In this document: positions 56,640 through 64,000 of the stretch, one piece after another
How positions within the stretch are numbered: the first letter of the stretch is position 1
How the letters are laid out: each line of letters starts with the position of its first letter
From: Brachypodium distachyon
Taxonomy: Eukaryota; Streptophyta; Magnoliopsida; Poales; Poaceae
Direction of reading: 5' to 3'
Length of the DNA stretch: 64,000 nt
Assembly (NCBI RefSeq): GCF_000005505.3
Contig: NC_016132.3
Location: 5,518,001-5,582,000 of the forward strand
The notes under the pieces: model-generated
Database searches by the model: none
The model's input: only the letters and a program-made list of their open reading frames with translations
Told to the model about the DNA's origin: nothing
Translations under genes and position numbers: made by a program

Positions 56640-56877
56640 GAGTACCTATGTAAGAAGTCATACATTTGTTCTAAGTCAAAAAATTCAAGTATGACCAATT
56701 TTTATAAAACATCTAGAATTTCAAACTTGTTTCATCAAATCTGTCGTTATATATATTTTCATAGTATACTCATTTGATAATGTAGATCTTACTAGATTTA
56801 TGTACTTAATCAAACTTGAAAATTTTGACTTAGAACAAAATTAGGACGTACTTCTTATATTTAGTAGAGGGAGTAAG
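56640..56877. mobile_element. Stowaway-like MITE, left end worn
   Basis: AAGAAGTCATACATTTGTTC and CTAAGTCAAAAAATTCAAGT on the left pair with the inverse on the right (CTTGAAAATTTTGACTTAGA, then ACGTACTTCTT). The right end is AGAGGGAGTA. Confidence 0.7.
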
Positions 56878-57539
56878 TCTATAGTGAGCACGTAGTAGAT
56901 GAAATCTAGAGAGAGAACAAATCTACACAAATTATTTAGTGGGATGGGGGTAATAAGCGTCGTTCCAGACAATGTATAGCCGTGTATATTGCACGCACTA
57001 CGGACTCCAGTAGTTCGTGTTTTCTTTAATAAATGAAGGTGTGATACAGTACTTCTAGTATTCCCAGGAAATCAAATACCCGATGGTACATCGGCAACTA
57101 AAAATTATTTATAATGGAACCTTTCCCCGGTATAAGTTAAAGTGCACAAGGTGTAATGAAAACTATTCCCTCCCTTCCTAAATATAGAGCCATAAAGGTT
57201 CTAGTTTATTATGTGTTTGTAAAATTCAAGGTAAAAGTTGAAAAATATTCACTCTAATTTACTATAATCTAAAAGTATGAACATATATGTATGATTCCTA
57301 ATTTATTATTATTATTTTAGATATTTGTGTATATTTCTCTTCACTCGAGTCTATTTGCACTGGAAAGCTATTCTGCACCTCTGAACTTCCTCCCTTTCTT
57401 TTTCTAGGAGTTAAATCTACATTAAGTCCATATTGCAATTCTGAACTAACTGCGGTTTAAATTACCTCTCTAAATTCTAATACCAGCTACAACACAAACT
57501 TCACTTATTCATACCTTGACTCGTTCACCCCTGCCCACA
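56878..57539. other. Intergenic with a MITE fragment
   Basis: CTATTCCCTCCCTTCCTAAA at about 57165 is a one-sided MITE end. There is no partner end and no gene. Confidence 0.4.
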
Positions 57540-58276
57540 TCGTGTAATTTGTCGATCTCTGGATCAGGCTTCAAAACCGTGAGCTGCTTCCGGATACACC
57601 TGGCAGCATCGTCTGGACCCTCACTTCGAATGGGGTCTATTCGACCAGTTCTGCTTATAAAGCACAATTCTTCGGAGCCCCGGCATGCATCTTCCACCGC
57701 CACATATGGTTGCCGTGGGCTCCGCCTAAGTGTCGCTTCTTTGCTTTGCTCGCCATCCAGAACAGGCTGGACCAACGGCCGGTTAGCGGCCAGGGGATGG
57801 CCGCACCAGCCGATCTGCAAGCTTTGTGGAGACTGCCTGGAGACTGCCACACACCTCCTTTTCGACTGCCGCTACTCCAAGCACATTTGGCTCGGCATCT
57901 CCGTCTGGATCGACGCCCCGGCTCTCCTCCACCCGGGCACTGCGGCTACGGACACGGTGGCCTCTCGGTGGGAGTCCCTCGCATCCCCCCGAGGTGGGCC
58001 TCGGTGGGCATCCGGACCGTCCTCATGCTGGTGACTTGGGAAAATTGGAAGGAGCGCAACGCCAGGGTCTTCAATAACGTGCACACGCTGCCCCAAGTCC
58101 TAATCTAGCGGATCAAAGACGAGAGGTGCGCCTGGGCGCTCGCCGGAGCCAAGCATCTTGCGAGCATCGTGCCTTAGCCTTTCCTTTTCTTTTCCCTTTT
58201 GGCTTTGGCCAGCTCTGTTTTACTCCTACTTGATCATATATAGGCAAATCTTTTGCCTCGTTTCAAAAAAAAAAAG
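57540..58276 (+). mobile_element. 5'-truncated LINE, second family, zf-RVT end
   Basis: The frame from about 57558 reads GSIVWTLTSNGVYSTSSAYK and WAPPKCRFFALLAIQNRL. A frame break near 57770 leads into NGRLAARGWPHQ and the zinc-binding CKLCGDCLETATHLLFDC, then ends with an in-frame stop after VLI and a short tail (CAWALAGAKHLASIV). A 3' UTR and A11 tail follow (to 58276). No convincing target duplication was seen. The sequence differs from the 3435-4118 LINE, so it is another lineage. Confidence 0.85.
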
Positions 58277-58781
58277 GTAATTCGTGCTCCACGCTAGGGC
58301 TGGATAATGAGCCATCTCAACTGTGTGTCACTACCTTCGTCCGGGTATATAAGGCCTGCATGCGTCTCTAGATCACCAATCGAGCTAACAAAGTATAAGT
58401 TATATGCAAACAATACCACTAAAAAGTTCATTCAATCACAAAATGTAATAGTAGTATATTTTTTGTGCAATATAATACATATTTAGATGATCAAATTGGT
58501 GATTTAGGAACCCACACTAAACTGAACAGAGGTAGTAACTTTTACCGATAGAAGAGTTAATTAAATTACTATGTGGAGCCTAGCTATCAAGGTGGATAGA
58601 AACATTAAATTACCTAAGAATTGAATATTCCTCTCTTAGATGAGGTAAGCAAGATGACAGAAGAATTCCACTAAATGAATAAATTGCTGCCAGAACTGCA
58701 AAAATATAAGTGAAAGGTGGAATTCACTTGAAAAAAACTTTTACCATTGGATACACATAACCATCGCAAAAACCTCTGTCT
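58277..58781. other. Intergenic, no gene seen
   Basis: AT-rich sequence without recognisable features. Confidence 0.35.
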
Positions 58782-58992
58782 TACTCTCTCCGTTTCAAAA
58801 CACAACTCATATAGATTTGTGCACTTGGACCAATACAGCTCTCGTTTTTAGTGCCTGACCACTCATATTGGATCAATATTAAATGGATTTGAGAAGTTAT
58901 TGGCCGGATGCGGGTACCAAGAGAAAAATGAGGTGTATTGTGAAACAAATGAAAAAAATCTATATGAGTTGTGTTTTGGAATGGAGGGAGTA
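58782..58992. mobile_element. MITE with TA-flanked CTCTCTCC/GGAGGGAG ends
   Basis: TACTCTCTCCGTTTCAAAAC pairs with TTTTGGAATGGAGGGAGTA. The interior carries GTTATTGGCCGGATGCGGGT, the inverse of the block in the 4457 and 9966 copies. Confidence 0.8.
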
Positions 58993-58997
58993 CTTTA

Positions 58998-59430
58998 AAG
59001 GGTTAATTGGATCTATACCATTATAATTTTCACCAATTGGAGATATGCCATTACAAAAACTTGATTTGGAGAAATCTAACTTTCTTATACATCTAGCCAT
59101 GCCATTTTGTCCAATACCATCACGTATACGTATGTACGTAGCTCTATATGAACAGTTTTTTTTATCCCAAGTCAAATAGTTTTATTTCTCTTCCTCTTGT
59201 TATCCCCCACGCGCTCCTCTATCCTAACCCAAATGAACCCTAGAAAAAGTGGAGGCGGGTACTGCTGTACACGCTGAAATACATGTATTCTATGAGGTCT
59301 TAAGTGGACATAATGGCATAGTTAGAGGTATAAAAAAGTTTGAGTGGCATTTTTCCAAGTCAAGTTTTTTAATGACATATTTCCAACCGGTGGAATAGAA
59401 AGTGACATACATCCAATTAAATCTCGGCTG
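58998..59430. mobile_element. Long-inverted-repeat MITE
   Basis: TTAATTGGATCTATACCATT at the left and the inverse ACATCCAATTAA at the right extend into arms of over 100 bp, with AACTTGATTTGGAGAAAT against the inverse of ATTTTTCCAAGTCAAGTT. There is no coding capacity. Confidence 0.75.
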
Positions 59431-60236
59431 CCTTTGTCTCGTGCGCGCCTGCTTCTTCTAGTTGAGAAAAACCATCGGCGCACAAGGCTTCTGACTTCTG
59501 GACGGACACGCCGCTCTCATTTATGATTCACATTCTTGTTTGCGACGGCGTTCATTTACAGGCAGTCACCGGGCGGCCGGTAGTATCCTTTTTGCGTGGC
59601 GCGCCTGAACCGCCCTCGCCTTGCCGTCAAAAAGCAGTGCCAGCGGTGTAGTATCACGGGGCGTCGCACTCGCACGCACCGTGTCGCTGCCTGGCATGGC
59701 TAGCAGCTGGTGCCTTCTTAGTTGGCCGGCCAGCCCGCCATCGGAGTACACTTTCTGATTTCTTAAAAGAGCGTCGCGTATTTGCATTGACGACGTATGC
59801 TCGTACGTCGTCCCGTTGGTAGCAACGCCGACCGGGAGTAGTCCAAACCAACCCTCGTAAAGCCCGTCAAAATCAGCCAGTCCAAAAGGCCGCGCGCCTC
59901 TCTCGGTCTCTCCGGCCGTTTCACGGCCACTTTTCCTTTCCCATCTAGCTAGCGCAGCTGCTTGCAGTTGACCCACGGGCAGAGAGGGGGTTGATTTTCT
60001 TTTCGCAAACGGACGGCGCCCGGGCTGGCGTTGACCTGCCAAGGCACGGGGCGAGAGCCGTCCGCCGTCCGCGCCTGCCGCGGCCGCCCGTGCGCGCGCT
60101 GCCAACTAACCACCCCAGCTAGCGAACCAGGCCAAGTTATCATCGCTCGCTTAGCTGCAATCGATCCTCGTGAATAACCAAAGAGACGCGCGCACGCTCC
60201 GTGCCGTGTGATTCCTATCGCCCTGCCGGCCGGCAC
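59431..60236. other. Intergenic or promoter region of the DUF7722 gene
   Basis: GC-rich with long but domain-free frames on the minus strand (59566-60105). The last few hundred bases are the likely promoter. Confidence 0.4.
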
Positions 60237-60244
60237 TATAAAAG
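60237..60244 (+). promoter_or_regulatory. TATA box of the DUF7722 gene
   Basis: TATAAAAG lies 146 bp upstream of the ATG at 60390. A short (AC)n tract at 60300-60315 lies in the presumed 5' UTR. Confidence 0.75.
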
Positions 60245-60389
60245 GAGTTCACCTGATGCCCCATCTCGTTAACTCGATCGATCTCTTCGACCGAGGGGAC
60301 ACACACACACACACACGTACGGGCCATTCACAAAGTCATACCGGCCACCACGCACGTACGGGACAAATTAAGCTTTCTAGCTAGAGATC

Positions 60390-60647
60390 ATGGAGGCGGT
60401 AGCGGCGGCGGCGAACGGCGGTGGGGCTGAGAGGGAGCAGCAGCAGCAGGGGTGCGCGCGGCGGTTGTTCCAGATGCCGCTGCACTACCCGAGGTACAGG
60501 AGGGAGGACTACGAGGCCATGCCCGAGTGGCAGCTCGACCGCCTCCTCTCCGACTACGGCCTCCCGGTCCACGGCAACCTTCACCACAAACGCGGCTTCG
60601 CCATGGGCGCCTTCCTCTGGGGCGGCGGCGCCACCGCCGGCCATTAA
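60390..60647 (+). CDS. DUF7722-type small plant protein
   Basis: A single exon of 85 aa. The N-terminus is Ala/Gly/Gln-rich. The conserved core starts near residue 27: FQMPLHYPRYRREDYEAMPE, then WQLDRLLSDYGLPVHGN and KRGFAMGAFLWG. This order of motifs is the plant-only DUF7722 family as I know it; the biochemical function is unknown. No signal peptide or membrane segment was found. Normal family size and a good TATA box upstream support an expressed intact gene. Overlapping Arg-rich frames are artefacts. Confidence 0.85.
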   Translation: MEAVAAAANGGGAEREQQQQGCARRLFQMPLHYPRYRREDYEAMPEWQLDRLLSDYGLPVHGNLHHKRGFAMGAFLWGGGATAGH

Positions 60648-62154
60648 TTGATGAGCTACAGCGCGCGCGTGCCTGCCCAGCGCACCTACGATGAACTTCA
60701 GTAAGAGATCGAGCGATCAGAGATGCGCATACACTAGTGTATCCGTGTACTAGCTAGCTACGTATTTTTCGACCGGGTTTCTGTATATTTGTTTGCGGTA
60801 TGAAGACATATATACAGGCGTATATGTATGCTAATTTGGATGAGTTTAAGTTGTTGTATATTCCCATGTTTTGAAGTAGCTAGTGGTGCATGTTGTATTG
60901 GCGCTGAGGACCCTGAGGATTGAGATGAGTTAGCTCGCTACGGTTTGTTGCTGCCTAGGTTTCGTGTATATTATGCCATAATTAATGCATATGTTTTAGT
61001 ACATGAATCTTTCTCTCTAACACTGGAGTGTATGTTGTAATCGTCCGTGTGCAACATAACGTGTGTGTTGTGTGTGCGCGCGCGCCCCTTCTCTCTCCTA
61101 CTAGTATCCATGCTCCCCTTGTGATAGCTTGATGATATATAGCTTATCAATGAAAAAAAAATCATGGATGCTAGCTTAAGAAAGAACTCACCGCAGGCCG
61201 CCCGTACGTCTGGAGTTTTTTTAGAGAGAAATGCTGAAGCCCGGCCCGTTCCATTTTCATTGAAAATGAAACAAAAGTACGGTTAAGCTTCTTACAGACC
61301 AAATGGTCAAAGAAAAAAGCACCCAGGCAAAACAGAACTGATGCAAGTGCTACAGTGTATCGTACTGAACTGGAGTACATGGTTTGAAAATTTGTGGAGA
61401 ATCCTTTGACAGCGGGAGGATTGTGTGTGTGTGTGTGTAACAAAGCCTTGTGATTAATTTCGTCTCCCCTTATGACCCATCGAGCAACATATATAAAAGC
61501 TAAAATAGGCTTAACTTGGCTCCGTTAATTACAAATCACACATCGGCCATGACCTTATCAGATAAAGCGGACATGCAAATTTAGGTTTACATTTGTTCCG
61601 GAGCAAGTTGTCGACTTTGCTCCAGCTCCAAGCAAAACAATCAAAAACATGATGTGATCAGTAGAACATCAGACCATTGAAGTCCAAGGGCATTGCAGAA
61701 TTTTCTTATTCAAATTAGGCAACAAGCTGCCCAAAAGCTCAAAAGAAGGGATTAGAGTAACCATGGGCGGGCCCAATCGGGTGACTGGGTGGGGTCTGCT
61801 CCACCCAATAAATTTGAAAATCCTTTTATCATAGAATTGTAAAAAATATATATAAAAAATAGAGAAAATAATAGAATCGCAATGTATTTGTCCCACCCAA
61901 TGTTGAAAATATACTGTTTTTTCACCCAATTTTGAAAACCTGGGTCCGCCGCTGAGAATAACTTCGTAGGTTTCGAACAACTTTTATCAAAAATTCAGAG
62001 GGACACCCGTTAGTCTTTTTGCTTCATCTACAATGCACTTTTTAATTGGTTTAAATTGATTATGTCCTAAAAACAATAGCAATAGAACATTACAAACAGG
62101 ACTGGATGGTTGTATGGTAGGGTTTCGTGTCCAAGTTAAATACATTAGGGCTTT
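60648..62154. other. 3' flank of the DUF7722 gene and intergenic DNA
   Basis: It contains a (TG/CG)n patch at about 61060-61085 and (TG)n at 61423-61438. A CACCCAAT-rich segment at 61780-61945 has an AT-rich core and may be a transposon fragment. No gene was seen. Confidence 0.35.
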
Positions 62155-62345
62155 ATTTCAGAATTTAACAAGCACTATTCTTTCAGTGGTAAGTGACACA
62201 CCGCGAGCGAGACACATGTGTTGACTTTATCAACCTCAATATCTACTAACTTGGTCTCTCATACTCCGTAGATGCTTATAGAGAGAGGGTTTGTGTACGT
62301 GCATATTTGTGAGCGTCTGTGTTTGTGCCGTGTTTGGAAGAAAAA
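62155..62345 (-). repeat. Dispersed grass repeat, copy 2 (inverted relative to 33965-34180)
   Basis: On the minus strand it reads CACGGCACAAACACAGACGC, then TATAAGCATCTACGGAG and TGTCACTTACCACTGAAAGA, in the same order as the blocks of copy 1. Confidence 0.5.
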
Positions 62346-63362
62346 AAACCCTCCAAACTTTGGAATTTTGTATGGTTCTAAGTCTAGCCCGCCTATCTTC
62401 AATTTCTGGCTCTCCCCTCAGAATTTTACCCATGACAAAAAAATTCTGCTAGAGATTAAGTGCTCATCCTATCATACATTGGTTGGGATACTGGTAATCG
62501 GTAACTGCTCGATCGGCTTGGGATCACGAATTAATCGGAATCAGCCGATTAGCTGATTTAATAATTGTCTAGTTTTTTTTTAAAACCCTAGGTTTGCCAA
62601 CACTAAAATATGCTAATTCGACAAGTAAATTGTACTTGTCCGCAGTAGTTAGGGGAACACCAAAACAGAAGAGGAAGCAGCGATCTAAAAAAAAAACAGA
62701 AGTGGCAGCATCCGCAGCATGTATGGCCAATTTGGTGTTATGGGAAGGAGGGGCCAGTAAGTCAGTTGTCAGAACTATTAATTGGACCCGGCGACGCCTT
62801 TTCGAGCCAATCAATCGTTGAGCCGGCTGATATGCTATCAACCAAGATCATAGCCCCTAGGAAGATAGAGATCGCTCTCTGCAACAAGGATAAGAATAAT
62901 CGCTGCATATACGAAGCAGATGAGCACAAGACGAGATGAGGCGAAGCAGTTGCTTGTGTGTGTGTGTGTGTTTTGACACGCGAAGCAGTTGCTTGTGTAT
63001 TCCAAGCAAACAGCGACGCCGGCCCCTCACGTACAAGTACAACCGGGCGGTCCGGGCCCTTGACGGAATATGGGGTCCCGCATGCAGCGCGTGTCTGTGA
63101 GCAGATAGATATTCCTGTTCCGCTCCTCGTGCGCGGCCGGACAAACGACCACGCTCGCCGCTCGCGGACGGAAGAATATCCAAAACCCGGATTGGAAACA
63201 GCCCAACAAATGTCTTCTTTTACGAGCAGCACCAAGTCAAATGACCCTTCTCTCCTCTCCCTCTCACGCAGTTCACACACTCCCGACTCCTCTCCTCCGT
63301 TCTCTTCTCTGCACATCCAAGCAAAACCTAAGCAAGCAAGGGAGCAATTCGCCCAGGCTCGC
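62346..63362. other. Intergenic or promoter and 5' UTR of the DUF2358 gene
   Basis: GCGAAGCAGTTGCTTGTGT is duplicated at 62941-62959 and 62980-62998 around a (TG)n tract. A CT-rich leader at 63240-63320 suits a 5' UTR. Confidence 0.4.
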
Positions 63363-63751
63363 ATGGCTAACCTCCTGCACCTGCCGGACTTCGCGGCGGC
63401 GGCCAGGCCGCCCGCGGCATGCTCCGCGCGGAGGAGGGGGAGGGTCGTGGCGGCGGCGGCCCGCGGGCGCGTGAAGCAGCAGGAGGAGGCGGGGAAGGGG
63501 AAGGGGCGGGTGATCAGGGTCGCGGACCCCGTGCGGGAGGGGAGGCTGCCGCTGCAGCCGCCGCCGCCCCTCTTCTCCGTGCCGGTAACGCCGGCGCCCG
63601 AGGCGCCTGAGTCACCGGCGGCGACCGGGCGGCGCGACGACGACGAGGAGGAGAGGCGGAGGTACTACCTCAACCTGGGCTACGCGATCCGGACGCTCAG
63701 GGAGGAAATCCCCAACGTCTTCTACAAGGAGCCCAGCTTCGATATCTACAG
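63363..63751 (+). CDS. First exon of a DUF2358 plant gene (probably plastid-targeted)
   Basis: The ATG at 63363 starts 129 codons that end at a donor TACAG|GTTTGTG (63751/63752) with two bases left over. The gene runs off the right edge. The first 40 or so residues are Ala/Arg/Ser-rich and poor in acids (MANLLHLPDFAAAARPPAAC, RRRGRVVAAAARGR), the usual look of a chloroplast transit peptide. A Pro-rich linker follows. The conserved start of the DUF2358 domain is at 101-129 (YYLNLGYAIRTLREEIP, VFYKEPSFDIY). This domain is found in plant and cyanobacterial proteins of unknown activity. Confidence is good for the family and moderate for the start, since the frame is also open upstream. Confidence 0.8.
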
Positions 63752-64000
63752 GTTTGTGCGGCTCTTTTTTCGTTGGGTCTTTCTCCATTTTGATCATTTT
63801 TCGAGTTAAGTGAGCATATTTTAGGTGGCAAGCGATTGAATTGATTATCACGGTGATCTGTTTGTAGTTAATTTATAGGGGAAGATATGTGGCAGACTGA
63901 CAGTAGCTTCTGACTGGAACATGCATATATTTGTTAAGCTACCTCCGAATTTCTTACATGCTTCTGTCGCTAAGTAGTTGCACTGATGGAGTAATTATGT
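63752..64000 (+). other. Start of intron 1 of the DUF2358 gene
   Basis: AT-rich sequence after the GTTTGTG donor; the next exon lies outside the window. Confidence 0.6.

Noticed and set aside
59566..60105. 179-aa minus-strand frame upstream of the DUF7722 gene
   Set aside because: Low-complexity Ala/Arg start, no domain, and it overlaps the GC-rich promoter region.
1..64000. CRISPR array, prokaryotic operon, tRNA or rRNA gene
   Set aside because: Direct repeats are all transposon- or satellite-like with variable spacing; no tRNA B-box/stem arrangement or rRNA block was recognised by eye. A tRNA scan would be needed to exclude a tRNA fully.

Overview
This is nuclear DNA from a grass (Poaceae). 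The evidence is Stowaway-type MITEs with CTCCCTCCGT ends, a CACTA transposon with GCCGGCGGC subterminal repeats, a Sirevirus-like Copia element with an env-like gene, an antisense gypsy-type ORF, and split host genes with very GC-rich first exons. The transposon mix leans towards a PACMAD/panicoid grass, but I cannot name a species. No prokaryotic, organellar or CRISPR content was seen.

Layout. 0-10.5 kb: the last exon of an acidic-tailed protein (+) converges on a small secreted-protein gene (-). Then come a 5'-truncated LINE with a perfect 22-bp target duplication, hairpin MITEs, and a three-exon stand-alone subtilisin-propeptide (I9) gene (-). 10.6-33.9 kb: a wrecked CACTA element on the minus strand. 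Its TNPA-like gene and the DUF4216 end of TNP2 are readable, but the TNP2 core is replaced by about 17 kb of LTR-retrotransposon wreckage. That wreckage holds three related gypsy LTRs in -,+,- orientation, a gypsy-type ORF with its own promoter, and a 5'-truncated Sirevirus with decayed gag-pol, a split env-like gene and one intact LTR. 34-44 kb: repeat-rich intergenic DNA with two small single-exon coiled-coil ORFs.

44-49 kb: a complete four-exon GH3 acyl-amido synthetase of the JAR1 (jasmonoyl-isoleucine) clade (-). 53.9-56.1 kb: a two-exon acidic nuclear-type protein with a conserved C-terminal module (-). 57.5-59.4 kb: a second LINE end and MITEs. 60.4 kb: a small intronless DUF7722 gene (+) with a good TATA box. 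63.4 kb to the end: the first exon of a DUF2358 gene (+) with a likely plastid transit peptide.

The host genes look independent, with no cluster or pathway linking them. I see no convincing undescribed multi-gene system. The most unusual signals are a series of ultra-short insertions, only a LINE-like 3' tail of 16-25 nt flanked by target duplications; a secreted precursor carrying two IMGWF motifs around an acidic Ser/Asp linker; an odd-palindrome array CGGAA(C/G)TTCCG shared by the Sirevirus LTR and its env-like intron; and a palindromic mini-satellite inside the CACTA element.
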